Positions 1 through 8,631 of a stretch of 64,000 bases of DNA are shown piece after piece. Position 1 is the first letter of the stretch, and each line of letters starts with the position of its first letter. Source of the DNA: CADEEV01 sp032127875 (GTDB taxonomy: Bacteria; Acidobacteriota; Vicinamibacteria; Fen-336); NCBI GenBank assembly GCA_032127875.1, contig JAQBHI010000194.1, forward strand, positions 62,001-126,000, written 5' to 3'. The translations under genes were made by a program, and so were the position numbers. The notes under the pieces are model-generated. The model saw only the letters and a list, made by a program, of their open reading frames with translations. It made no database searches and was not told the DNA's origin.

Positions 1-161
1 GCATGGTCCGTGAACTGGTGGTGGAGCGAACCGAGGGCAGCGGGCGGCGGGCACTGGGGAAGGGCGGGCCTCGCCCCGACGCCTGGGCCATCGACTGCTG
101 CCCCCCTCCCATGGCCCGGCCGCCGCAGCGCTGACCGAGCAGAGCGCTGGCTGTCGATCAT

Positions 162-731
162 CTAGCGGGCGCGCTCGACGAAGCGGCCGTCGCGCGTGTC
201 GACGCGGATGCGCTCGCCCGGCTCGACGTACGAGGGCACCATCACCTGCAGCCCGGTCTCGACGGTGGCCGGTTTGAGCTGGGCCTGGGCGGTCGCGCCC
301 TTCACGGCCCGCGCCGTGTCGACGACCTGCAGGTCGACCGTCATCGGCAGCTCGATGGCGATCACGCGCTCGCCGAACGAGATCGTACGCAGCTCCAGAT
401 TCTCCAACAAATAAGGCCGCGCCTCGCCGAGTTGAGCGGCGTCGAGCGTGATCTGCTCGAAGCTCTGCAGGTCCATGAAGACGAAGACGTCGCCGTGGCC
501 GTAGACGTACTGCACCCCGCGCTTTTCGACGTCAGCAGTGGCGACTTGGTCGCCCCCGCGCCAGCTCTTCGACAGGCCCTGGCCAGTGCGCAGGTTCCGC
601 AGCTTGGCCTTCACCAGCATACTGGCGCCGCGCGCCGACGGCGTCTGGGAGGCGATCTCGGTCACCTGCCAGGGGTCGCCGTCGAGTTCCAGCATCTCGC
701 CGCGCTTGATCTCGGTCACGTTGACGGGCAT
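162..731 (-). CDS. efpL: Elongation factor P-like protein EfpL (YeiP type)
   Basis: A 189-residue protein with the three-domain EF-P fold: an N-terminal KOW-like domain (about 1-65) and two OB domains. It would bind the ribosome between the P and E sites and relieve stalling at proline-rich stretches. The loop that reaches the peptidyl-transferase centre reads TPSARGAS (about 29-36). This matches the SPSARGA loop of E. coli YeiP/EfpL, with arginine at the tip, and not the lysine loop of canonical EF-P. The C-terminal block LKPATVETGLQVMVP is also YeiP-like. No Shine-Dalgarno sequence is evident before the ATG. No EF-P modification gene is in the window, which fits EfpL because it acts without modification. 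Family call is firm; the subgroup rests on remembered YeiP sequence. Confidence 0.9.
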   Translation of the reverse strand: MPVNVTEIKRGEMLELDGDPWQVTEIASQTPSARGASMLVKAKLRNLRTGQGLSKSWRGGDQVATADVEKRGVQYVYGHGDVFVFMDLQSFEQITLDAAQLGEARPYLLENLELRTISFGERVIAIELPMTVDLQVVDTARAVKGATAQAQLKPATVETGLQVMVPSYVEPGERIRVDTRDGRFVERAR

Positions 732-813
732 GGGGCCGAGTCTGACTCGACTGAGGTGTAGATGGCAATCGTGCCCGGCCCGGGCCTGTGGTCCGTGCGG
801 CTGGAGGCGGTGC

Positions 814-1200
814 TCATCTCTTCGTAGCCTTCGCCTTCGCCTCCCGGCGTCCCTGGCCCCGCTGGGTCATCATCTGGTACGCCAGGCAGTACTTGTAGAT
901 GTTGCTCACGTAGGTGACCGTCTCCCGACCAATCCGCTTCACCGCCACGAGCTTCACGTTGTGGAACGGCTCGTTCGGGTCGAGCCCCTGCCGCCGGGCC
1001 TCCTTCCGGAGGCTCGCGACCCCGCTCGCTCCCGCGTTGTACGAGGCGAAGGCGAAGAGCTGCCTGTTGAGGGGCGGGATGGCGGGATCACGCTAGAAGT
1101 TGTCTACGATCCAGCGGTTGTACTTGATGCCAGCGTGGACGTTGCTCTCCAGCTTCTCGATGTCGTGGATAAAGCCGAAGCAGCCGAAGCGATCGACGTC
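814..1200 (-). pseudogene. Lytic transglycosylase C-terminal remnant (MltF/SLT type)
   Basis: The minus strand encodes the end of a soluble lytic transglycosylase-like domain: IHDIEKLESNVHAGIKY, then IPPLNRQLFAFASYNAGA and ERIGRE/TYVSNIYKY-type blocks. The family cleaves peptidoglycan glycan strands. The reading frame is interrupted by an in-frame TAG at 1093-1095, between WIVDNF and RDPAIPPLN, where intact homologues read straight through. The 5' part, including the catalytic glutamate region, is missing. Homology stops at about 1200, exactly where the adjacent nucleotidyltransferase gene ends, so the gene was probably truncated by a rearrangement that joined the two. The fragment ends at a TGA at 814-816. 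It is almost certainly not a working enzyme. Confidence 0.75.
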
Positions 1201-1732
1201 AATCTTCCTCGGCGCGGGCCTGCGCGATGCACTCATCGAGTCTGGCGACGAGCGGCGGCGCGTACCGCTCCAGGTACTGGCGGACGCCCTCGACGGCGAG
1301 TCCCGCCTTGATGAGCTCGACGACATCGGCCCGGTCCTTGAGACGCGGCGACTTGAGCTTGAGGTAGACGAGCACCCCGGCGGGGACCACCGCGACCTCG
1401 CCAGGGGTGGGCGGCCCCAGCGACTGCTCCAGAAACGCCTCGCCGCCGCTCGTCGAGAGCAGGTCCACGCTGACGCCGTCGATCTGTATCGGAACGCCGG
1501 GCTTCAGCGTCACCAGACCCCCCGCGTGGCGCTCGAACGCCTCGTCGCCGACGAGCAGGTCCACGTCCTGTGTGTTGCGGGGGTAGCCGTGGGCACCCAC
1601 GGCGAGCCCGCCCGCGACGGCGTGGCGGACACCGAGCGAACTGAGCGCCCGAGAGGCGCTCCGCATCGCGGCCAGCACGCGCGGAGCAACCACGTCCTCC
1701 AGAAGGCCCCAATCGGGTCGCGTCTCGGACAT
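1199..1732 (-). CDS. Nucleotidyltransferase domain protein (AbiEii/MNT-like)
   Basis: A 177-residue protein of the nucleotidyltransferase superfamily. The glycine-rich start of the fold, AVAGGLAVGAHG, is followed by RNTQDVDLLV, whose DVD carries two metal-binding aspartates. A third acidic position may be in the VDLL segment. Such proteins occur as AbiEii-type toxins, minimal nucleotidyltransferases or uncharacterised stand-alone enzymes that add nucleotides to RNA, protein or small molecules. The ATG at 1732 is preferred because TGAGGA lies about 8 bases upstream; an open frame reaches 1789 but has no such site. No antitoxin partner is adjacent, and the gene abuts a broken lytic transglycosylase, so the locus looks rearranged. 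Substrate is unknown. Confidence 0.7.
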   Translation of the reverse strand: MSETRPDWGLLEDVVAPRVLAAMRSASRALSSLGVRHAVAGGLAVGAHGYPRNTQDVDLLVGDEAFERHAGGLVTLKPGVPIQIDGVSVDLLSTSGGEAFLEQSLGPPTPGEVAVVPAGVLVYLKLKSPRLKDRADVVELIKAGLAVEGVRQYLERYAPPLVARLDECIAQARAEED

Positions 1733-1789
1733 CGATCGATTCCTCAGGATCGAGAGGTGCGGTGTCGTGAGCACACTCCAGTATGACAC

Positions 1790-2185
1790 GCGTCAAGAGC
1801 GCATGCTTCACACGCGACTGCGCTCCGCGGCGACGAAGTGACCCGGCGGTCCGGGGCATGGCCGCCCCGGACGACCGGTCGCCGCATCGATGAAGAAGTG
1901 GGCTACTTCCGACCGGTTCAAGGAGCACAAAGAAGACGGTGGAATCTCGACTGAGAAATGAGCAGGGGCTCGCGCTCCGCGGAGCTGGCAATAGTGGAAG
2001 CGCGGCCGCGGTCATGACGATCCGCGAAGATATTGCGGGCAGCATCCGTAAGCTGTTCTTTCTTGCGTGTCCAGTCCTGATTCCGAGGCGGGCCGGCCCT
2101 AATTATCTTGTTGCTGTGCAGAGCGTTGACCGGCTCCCCGCGCTGGCGGGGGGCTTGCATGACGTCGAGCGGGGAGAGATTCATA
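1790..2185. other. Gene-poor interval before gdhA with two hairpins
   Basis: I see no convincing protein gene in these 396 bases. They hold a perfect 9-bp inverted repeat, GTCCGGGGC/GCCCCGGAC, with a 6-base loop at 1849-1872. A second small hairpin, CCCCGC-GCTG-GCGGGG, lies at 2136-2151 just ahead of gdhA. Neither is followed by a T-tract. A possible weak gdhA promoter is TTCCGA (2081-2086), 17 bases, then TATCTT (2104-2109). The hairpin between this promoter and the gdhA ribosome-binding site could act in the mRNA leader, but that is a guess. Confidence 0.4.
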
Positions 2186-3556
2186 ATGCTTCATATGACC
2201 GACTACGTTTCCTCGCTGATGGCGGACGTGAAGGCCAAGAACCCTGCCGAGCCCGAGTTCCACCAGGCGGTGCAGGAAGTCGCCGATTCCCTGGCCCTGG
2301 TTCTCGAGCGCCATCCGGAGTACCGCCACGCCCGGATCCTCGAGCGCATCATCGAGCCCGAGCGCGTGATCCTGTTCCGCGTCCCATGGCAGGACGACCA
2401 GGGCCGCGTCCAGATCAACCGCGGCTTCCGCATCGAGATGAACAGCGCGATCGGCCCCTACAAGGGCGGGCTGCGCTTCCATCCGTCGGTCACCCTCGGG
2501 ATCCTGAAGTTCCTCGCCTTCGAGCAGGTCTTCAAGAACTCGCTCACGACGCTGCCGATGGGCGGCGGCAAGGGCGGCAGCGACTTCGATCCCAAGGGCA
2601 AGAGCGACGCCGAAGTGATGCGCTTCTGCCAGAGCTTCATGAGCGAGCTGCAGCGCCACATCGGGCCGAGCACTGACGTGCCGGCCGGGGATATCGGCGT
2701 GGGCGGCCGTGAGATCGGATTCCTGTTCGGTCAATACAAGCGCCTGCGCAACGAGTTCACGGGCGTGCTCACCGGCAAGGGCCTCAACTGGGGCGGCTCG
2801 CTGATCCGACCCGAGGCCACCGGCTACGGCGCCGTCTACTTCGCCGCCGAGATGCTAGCGAGCCACAACCAAACCCTCACCGGCAAGACCTGCCTGGTGT
2901 CGGGCAGCGGCAACGTGGCGCAGTACACGGTCGAGAAGCTGATCGAGCTGGGTGCGAAGCCGTTGACGTTGTCCGACTCTGCCGGCTACATCTACGACGA
3001 AGCGGGGATCGACCGCCAGAAGCTCGCCTTCGTGATGGAGCTCAAGAACGTCCGGCGTGGCCGGATCCGCGAGTACGTCGACCACTTCAAGACCGCGGTC
3101 TTCACTGCGACCGACTCCAAGGCGGACTCCAACCCGCTCTGGAACCACAAAGCCGACTGCGCGTTCCCCTCGGCCACCCAGAACGAGATCAACGGGAAGG
3201 ACGCGGCGAACCTGCTGCAGAGCGGCGTCAAGGTCGTCGCCGAAGGCGCCAACATGCCGACCAACCTCGACGGCGTCACGCGCTTCGTGGAGGCGAAGAT
3301 CCTGTACGGGCCGGGCAAGGCGGCCAACGCCGGCGGCGTCGCCGTGTCGGGTCTGGAGATGGCGCAGAACAGCATGCGCTACGGCTGGACCCGCGAGGAA
3401 GTGGATAACCGGCTGCGCCTGATCATGAAGAGCATCCACAAGGCGTGTATCGAGACCAGCGATCGCTTCGGCTGCCCGGGCAACTACGTGCATGGCGCGA
3501 ACATCGCGGGTTTCCTGAAGGTGGCCGACGCGATGCTGGACCAGGGGCTGGTGTAG
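2186..3556 (+). CDS. gdhA: NADP-type glutamate dehydrogenase
   Basis: A 456-residue enzyme interconverting 2-oxoglutarate plus ammonia and glutamate in the cytoplasm, the point where ammonium enters amino-acid metabolism. Visible are the substrate-binding block AIGPYKGGLRFHPSV, the catalytic-lysine region LPMGGGKGGSDFDPKGK, and VPAGDIGVGGREIGFLFGQY, which is typical of the hexameric bacterial NADP enzyme. The Rossmann cofactor domain follows (GKTCLVSGSGNVAQ). Length is normal for the family (about 445-455). The ATG at 2186 is chosen because GGGGAGA (2171-2177) sits 8 bases upstream; the frame is open from 2108, and another ATG lies at 2195. The gene stands alone, with the next plus-strand gene 25 bases downstream. 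Confidence 0.95.
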   Translation: MLHMTDYVSSLMADVKAKNPAEPEFHQAVQEVADSLALVLERHPEYRHARILERIIEPERVILFRVPWQDDQGRVQINRGFRIEMNSAIGPYKGGLRFHPSVTLGILKFLAFEQVFKNSLTTLPMGGGKGGSDFDPKGKSDAEVMRFCQSFMSELQRHIGPSTDVPAGDIGVGGREIGFLFGQYKRLRNEFTGVLTGKGLNWGGSLIRPEATGYGAVYFAAEMLASHNQTLTGKTCLVSGSGNVAQYTVEKLIELGAKPLTLSDSAGYIYDEAGIDRQKLAFVMELKNVRRGRIREYVDHFKTAVFTATDSKADSNPLWNHKADCAFPSATQNEINGKDAANLLQSGVKVVAEGANMPTNLDGVTRFVEAKILYGPGKAANAGGVAVSGLEMAQNSMRYGWTREEVDNRLRLIMKSIHKACIETSDRFGCPGNYVHGANIAGFLKVADAMLDQGLV

Positions 3557-3580
3557 CGTCCCCCAGGCCGGGCCGCGCCT

Positions 3581-6577
3581 ATGCTGACCCGGGGAGTATC
3601 ATCCGCCAGAGGCCCGCCCACGACCACCATGACCGCCCCCGAAAACGCGCGCCCGAGGTTCCGCGGCGGCCCGGACTTCCACGATCTGATGCGGTTTCGG
3701 ATCATGGACATCCTGCTGGTGGCGAGCCCCTACGATTCCTTTCTCCTCGAGGAAGCCGGGGAGCTCTCCCAGCGGGTGCTCGGGGAGTTCCGCAACCTAG
3801 ACCTGCACTACGGTCCCGGGCTCACCGCGGTCTCCACCGGGGCCGAGGCGCTGGCCCTGGTCCGCGAGGGGCATCGCTTCGGCCTCATCATCACCACGCT
3901 CCGGCTCGCCGACATGAACGGGGCCGAGTTGGCGGGCAAGGTCCGCGAGGCCGGCCTCGACCTTCCCGTGGCCCTGCTAGCCTTCGACAACCGCGAGCTC
4001 AGCGACTTCGTCTCGCGTTACGGCCTGTCCGCGGCGGAGCGCATCTTCTTGTGGCAGGGCGACGCGCGGATCCTGCTCGCGATCGTGAAGTCCATCGAGG
4101 ACACGCGCAACGTCGCCCACGACACCCGGGCCATGGGCGTCCAGGTGATCCTGCTCATCGAGGACAACGTCCGCTACTACTCCTCGTTCCTGCCAGCGAT
4201 CTACGCAGAGCTGCTGCACCACTCCCAGGGCCTCATCTCCGAGGGCGCGAACCTCGCCGAGAAGATCCTGCGCATGCGGGCGCGGCCGAAGATCCTGCTC
4301 TGCGGGACCTACGAGGAGGCCTGGGCCGCCTTCACGGCCTATCGCGAAGACCTGCTGGGTGTGGTCTCGGACGTGGAGTTCCCGCGGGACGGGGAGCGCT
4401 CCCTCGAGGCGGGCCTTGCCTTCGCCCGCAACGTTCGCGAGCTGTGCCCCGATGTTCCGATCCTGCTCCAGTCCTCGCGCCCCGAGAACGCCGCGCTGGC
4501 TCGCGAGGCTGGCTTCGGTTTCCTGCAGAAGGGCTCGCCGCTGCTGCTGCAGGAGCTGCGGCGCTTCATGACGGAACACTTCGGCTTCGGGGACTTCGTA
4601 TTCCGGCTCGCTGACGGTCGCGAGGTGGCCCGGGCCCGCGACCTGCGCGCCCTCGAAGAGCGCCTGCGCAGCGTCCCGGCCGACAGCATTGCCCACCACG
4701 CGGCACGCAACCACTTCTCCAACTGGCTGAAGGCGCGCACCGAGTTTGCCCTGGCACAGGTGCTGCGGCCGCGCAAGATCTCGGACTTTCCGACCCTCGA
4801 GGACCTGCGCAAGAGCCTGGTCCGCTCGATCGCCGAGTATCGGCGGGAGCGAGGCAGCTTCGTGGTGGCCGATTTCGACCGCGACAGCTTCGACTTCGCG
4901 TCGGACTTCTATCGCATCGGCGGCGGATCCCTGGGGGGCAAGGCGCGCGGCCTCGCCTTCGTGCGCCGCTTGCTCGCCGAGTCCGGACTCGAACGCGGCC
5001 TCCCGGGCGTCCGCGTGTCGGTGCCGCCCACCGTCGTCCTCGGCACCGACGTCTTCGACCGCTTCCTGGACGAAGGCGGTCTGCGCGACTTCGCGATTCA
5101 CTGCCCCGACGACGCCGAGATCGAGAGGCGCTTCCTGGAGGCGCCATTCCCCGAGGACGTGCGGGCGGACCTCGAGGTCTTCGTGCAGCGTGTCGGCCAT
5201 CCCCTGGCGGTCCGCTCCTCGAGCCTGCTCGAGGACTCGCAGCACCAGCCCTTCACCGGCGTCTACGAAACGTTCATGCTGGCGAATAACCACCCGTCCC
5301 TCGAGGTGCGGCTCGCGCAGCTGGTGCGCGCCGTCAAGCGCGTCTACGCCTCCACCTTCTCGTCCCACGCCAAGGACTACATCCGCCCGACGCCGTACCG
5401 GCTCGAGGAAGAGAAGATGGCGGTGGTGCTGCAGCGCATCGTCGGCACTGCTCACGGCCAGCGCTTCTACCCGGAATTCGCCGGCGTCGCACGCTCCTAC
5501 AACTACTACCCGAGCCCGCCGCTCCAGGCTGCTGACGGCATCGCGGCGGTCGCGCTGGGCCTGGGCCGAACCGTGGTCGAGGGCGGCAACTGCGTGCGCT
5601 TCTGCCCGCGCCAGCCGCAGATCCCGATCGGGTTCTCGGCGGCGAGCGAACGCCTCAAGGGCTCGCAGCGCCGCTTCTGGGCCCTGGACCTCGGAGGCGA
5701 GGGGCTGGAAATGCGGGAGACCGAGTTCGACGTGGCCGCGGCGGCGGAAGATGGAGTGCTCCCGCCGATGGCCTCGACCTACTCGGCGGCGGACGACGCC
5801 GTCCACGACGGCGTCGGGCGCATCGGCCTGCGCTTCGTCAGCTTCGCACCGATCCTCAAGCACGGCGCCTTCCCGCTGCCCGAGCTGCTGAGGCGCCTGC
5901 TCGAAGTGGGCGCCTGGGGGATGGGCGCGCCGGTGGAGATCGAGTTCGCAGTGAGCCTGTCCGCGCCCCAAGGCGCCCCCCGGGAGTTCGGCGTGCTGCA
6001 GCTCCGCCCGCTCGCGCTGTCGCAGGAGAGCGAGGACCTGCGCATCGAAGCAGTCGAGCCCAGGCAGCTTCTGTGCCGCAGCGGCCAGGTGCTCGGCCAC
6101 GGCCGCATCGACGACATCCGCGATCTCGTCGTCGTGGACCAGCACCGCTTCGACCGCGCGTCCAGCCGCCAGACGGCCCACGAGCTCGCGCAGTTCAACG
6201 CCGGCCTCGTCGGCGAGGGCGTGCCGTACCTGCTGATCGGCGTGGGGCGCTGGGGATCGCGGGATCCCTGGCTCGGCATCCCGGTGGTCTGGGACCAGAT
6301 CTCCGGCGCCCGCGTGATCGTCGAGGCGGGCTTTCGGGACTTCAAGGTGACACCTTCCCAGGGCACGCACTTCTTCCAGAACCTGACCACGTTCAACGTG
6401 GGGTACTTCACGGTGAACCCGGACGCGGGCGAGGGCTTCGTGGACTGGGACTGGCTCGGCGCCCAGCCGGCCGTCAAGGAGACGGCCTGCGTCCGGCACC
6501 TGAAGCTGCCCCAGCCGGTCTCGGTGCTGATGGACGGTCTGCGCACGCAGGGCGTGATCCTCAAGCCTCGAGCTTGA
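3581..6577 (+). CDS. PEP/pyruvate-binding domain protein with two receiver-like domains
   Basis: A 998-residue cytoplasmic protein. Residues about 41-170 form a receiver-like domain in which the usual phospho-acceptor Asp is Thr106 (IITTLRLADMNG). Residues about 186-335 form a second receiver with all key positions: E194/D195, D264, S298 and K317. Residues about 440-720 match the ATP-grasp N-terminal domain of PEP synthase and pyruvate phosphate dikinase (GGGSLGGKARGL, AVRSSSLLEDSQHQPFTGVYETFM). The phosphohistidine swivelling domain and the PEP-binding barrel of those enzymes are absent. The C-terminus carries a distinctive GVGRWGSRDPWLGIPVVW and TPSQGTHFFQNLT region of unknown role. It may sense or transfer phosphate, but no reaction is established. 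The start is uncertain: an ATG at 3629 is possible and neither has a clear ribosome-binding site. Confidence 0.8.
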   Translation: MLTRGVSSARGPPTTTMTAPENARPRFRGGPDFHDLMRFRIMDILLVASPYDSFLLEEAGELSQRVLGEFRNLDLHYGPGLTAVSTGAEALALVREGHRFGLIITTLRLADMNGAELAGKVREAGLDLPVALLAFDNRELSDFVSRYGLSAAERIFLWQGDARILLAIVKSIEDTRNVAHDTRAMGVQVILLIEDNVRYYSSFLPAIYAELLHHSQGLISEGANLAEKILRMRARPKILLCGTYEEAWAAFTAYREDLLGVVSDVEFPRDGERSLEAGLAFARNVRELCPDVPILLQSSRPENAALAREAGFGFLQKGSPLLLQELRRFMTEHFGFGDFVFRLADGREVARARDLRALEERLRSVPADSIAHHAARNHFSNWLKARTEFALAQVLRPRKISDFPTLEDLRKSLVRSIAEYRRERGSFVVADFDRDSFDFASDFYRIGGGSLGGKARGLAFVRRLLAESGLERGLPGVRVSVPPTVVLGTDVFDRFLDEGGLRDFAIHCPDDAEIERRFLEAPFPEDVRADLEVFVQRVGHPLAVRSSSLLEDSQHQPFTGVYETFMLANNHPSLEVRLAQLVRAVKRVYASTFSSHAKDYIRPTPYRLEEEKMAVVLQRIVGTAHGQRFYPEFAGVARSYNYYPSPPLQAADGIAAVALGLGRTVVEGGNCVRFCPRQPQIPIGFSAASERLKGSQRRFWALDLGGEGLEMRETEFDVAAAAEDGVLPPMASTYSAADDAVHDGVGRIGLRFVSFAPILKHGAFPLPELLRRLLEVGAWGMGAPVEIEFAVSLSAPQGAPREFGVLQLRPLALSQESEDLRIEAVEPRQLLCRSGQVLGHGRIDDIRDLVVVDQHRFDRASSRQTAHELAQFNAGLVGEGVPYLLIGVGRWGSRDPWLGIPVVWDQISGARVIVEAGFRDFKVTPSQGTHFFQNLTTFNVGYFTVNPDAGEGFVDWDWLGAQPAVKETACVRHLKLPQPVSVLMDGLRTQGVILKPRA

Positions 6578-6605
6578 CGCCGATCGCGCTGGTCGCCCAG
6601 CCGCG

Positions 6606-8621
6606 TCACCCCTTCCAGCTGATGACGCCGGCGCGAGCCAGGCGCTCGAAATAGGCGGTGACGAAGCGGAGCGGGAGCGGCGCGTAGCGACCGGTCAGGA
6701 TGTCGCGGATCTCGGCCACGCAGCGCCGGCCGTCGGCCAGGTTGAGCGCTTCGTACTCCATCAGTGCCTCGACATCCGTATCGAGCGCGGTCACGTCGAC
6801 GGGCGGGGCCTCGCTCTCGCCCCGGGACGCCAGCGCCTCGGTCACGTGCTCGTAGTAGTAGACGCTGAGCGGGCCGCGCACTTCCCCGCTGCGGACGGGG
6901 ACGCGGGCATCGCGGCCGGGTGCGGCAGGGACGCTCGTCCCCTCCGCCTTCAGGCGAGCCGCGAGCTCGCGAACCGGCTTCCTGGTCGAGGACCACAGCG
7001 CCTGGATCGAGGCCAGCTTGTCCGCAGCCTCGGCGAGCGTCTCACGCACGGCGAGGGCGCCATCGCGGGCGTCCTCGGCGAGCGCCGCCCGCAAGCGCGC
7101 CTGCGCCAGGTCCCTCTCAGCGGCCGCCCGCGACAGCGCCAGAAGCCGCGGCGCCTCCGCTTCCGGAAGCGCCGCGAGCGTGTACGCGATGCCGGCGCCC
7201 AGGTACGTGACGCGGCCGAGCTTGGTCGCGTCCAGGTTCTCGGGCTGGTCCTGGTTGGTGTGGATCGTTACGTCGGGCCAGTCATGGAAGTACAGCATCG
7301 GCACGCCCCAGCCCGCCGCCTGGAAGACCTCGTGGTCGCTGCCCAGCTCGAGCGCGCGGATATCGCCCAGGAAGACGTCGCGCGAGGCGCCCCGCGTGAC
7401 GAAGCCGGCGTAGCCATCGCCGCCATGCTCGGCGTAGCGGGCAGAAGCGGCGACGACCTCCTCGAAGAACGCCTGGGCGATGTCGTCGAGCACGTGTGGC
7501 AGCGATGCGGCCGTGCGTGACAGGTGAAACGTGCCGTGCGTCGTGTCGAGGAGCCCGCCGACCATGTCCATGTGGATGCCGCCCACGAGCTTCGAGGCGA
7601 GCTCGGGATGTCGGGAAAGCCAGGCCTGCGAGCCGGCGATCTCGGGCGTCCACAAGAAGCGAAGCGTGCGACGCGGCGCCGGCAGCGCTCCGGAACGGAT
7701 CGCACGGCCCAGCGTTCGCGCCACTTCGAGAATGGCCGCGCTGCCCGAGGCATTGTCGTTGGCGCCCGCGGACTGGTGACACAGGTGCGCGGTGAGGACG
7801 ACCTCTCCGGCGGCAGGGTCGCTGCCGGGGATCGTCGCGGAGACCACGTCGAACGTCGCCGGCAGCATCCGCGCGCGCACGACGGCGTGGAGGGCGATGC
7901 GCTCGCCCGCGGCGAGACGGGCCCGAAACTCGCCGGCCTGACGCTTCGACAACATGAAGGCAAAGCGGTTCTGCGTCTGGTAGGGGGACAGGTGCCCCCA
8001 GCGCACGAGATCGCGATCGTCGCCCGACCAGGCCGTGGTCTGGTTCGGGTAGTCCGACAAGAACCCGAGCGCCCCCCGCTGTTCCACCGCAAGACGGTGC
8101 ACGAGGGGCAACGAACCGCTGGCCAGCACGATGCGGCCGGTGACTTCGTGCCCCTCGTAGTCCTTGGCCGAGGCACCGACGCCCACGTCCACCAGTTCGG
8201 CGCTCACGTCCGCGTCCTGGCTATAGTCCGCGAGGGCTACGGGCAACTCGGGGAAGCGCGCAATCGTACGCGCGCGGGGCGAGATCTCGTCGAGTCGGGC
8301 CTGCCCGGCGTCCCAGCCCACGTAAGAGCGGAAGTGGGCGTAGCGGGTCTCGCCATCCGCCGGGAAGCGCTCGACCTGGGCGTCGGCGAGACCCGCGGCC
8401 TGCGCCTGGCCGCGCACCCATTCCGCGGCCGCAGCGAACCCCGGGGAGCCGTGGACGCGGTGAAAGCGGCCCAGCTCGCGCACGCTCTCGAGCGCGGCCT
8501 GGCCGTCGACCGCGGCGTGGATGGCCTCCGGAACGGCATCCGGCCAGAACGGGATACGTCGCTCGGCGGCGTTCGCTGCGGCGGCGGCGAACATAAAGAC
8601 GATGACCGGGATTCGGGACAA
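6606..8621 (-). CDS. Secreted M28-family zinc aminopeptidase
   Basis: A 671-residue exported peptidase. Residues 1-19 are a signal peptide ending ANA-A. A PA-like insert lies at about 135-200. The M28 catalytic core holds the metal ligands: H279 or H282 in TAHLCHQSAGANDN, D289, E327 (TPEIAGSQ), D352 (HMDMVGG) and H454 (TIHTNQDQ). A helical C-terminal region of about 200 residues follows, longer than in simple aminopeptidases. It would remove N-terminal residues from peptides outside the cytoplasmic membrane. The start is a TTG preceded by GAGAGGG, which overlaps the stop of the upstream gene; the two genes are 10 bases apart. It is the last gene of the radC-larC-metG operon. An ATG at 8594 would shorten the signal peptide. 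Confidence 0.88.
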   Translation of the reverse strand: MSRIPVIVFMFAAAAANAAERRIPFWPDAVPEAIHAAVDGQAALESVRELGRFHRVHGSPGFAAAAEWVRGQAQAAGLADAQVERFPADGETRYAHFRSYVGWDAGQARLDEISPRARTIARFPELPVALADYSQDADVSAELVDVGVGASAKDYEGHEVTGRIVLASGSLPLVHRLAVEQRGALGFLSDYPNQTTAWSGDDRDLVRWGHLSPYQTQNRFAFMLSKRQAGEFRARLAAGERIALHAVVRARMLPATFDVVSATIPGSDPAAGEVVLTAHLCHQSAGANDNASGSAAILEVARTLGRAIRSGALPAPRRTLRFLWTPEIAGSQAWLSRHPELASKLVGGIHMDMVGGLLDTTHGTFHLSRTAASLPHVLDDIAQAFFEEVVAASARYAEHGGDGYAGFVTRGASRDVFLGDIRALELGSDHEVFQAAGWGVPMLYFHDWPDVTIHTNQDQPENLDATKLGRVTYLGAGIAYTLAALPEAEAPRLLALSRAAAERDLAQARLRAALAEDARDGALAVRETLAEAADKLASIQALWSSTRKPVRELAARLKAEGTSVPAAPGRDARVPVRSGEVRGPLSVYYYEHVTEALASRGESEAPPVDVTALDTDVEALMEYEALNLADGRRCVAEIRDILTGRYAPLPLRFVTAYFERLARAGVISWKG

Positions 8622-8631
8622 GGGACCCTCT

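Noticed and set aside
1..161. Short open frames at the left edge
   Set aside because: The longest (43 codons, from base 3) shows no recognisable sequence; it may be the end of a gene outside the window, but nothing supports that.
1890..1961. A 23-residue frame before gdhA starting MKKWATSDRF
   Set aside because: Too short, no ribosome-binding site and no family match; it may be chance.
3977..6499. An 840-codon minus-strand frame opposite the PEP/pyruvate-binding gene
   Set aside because: Shadow of a well-supported coding region; no recognisable fold or start site.
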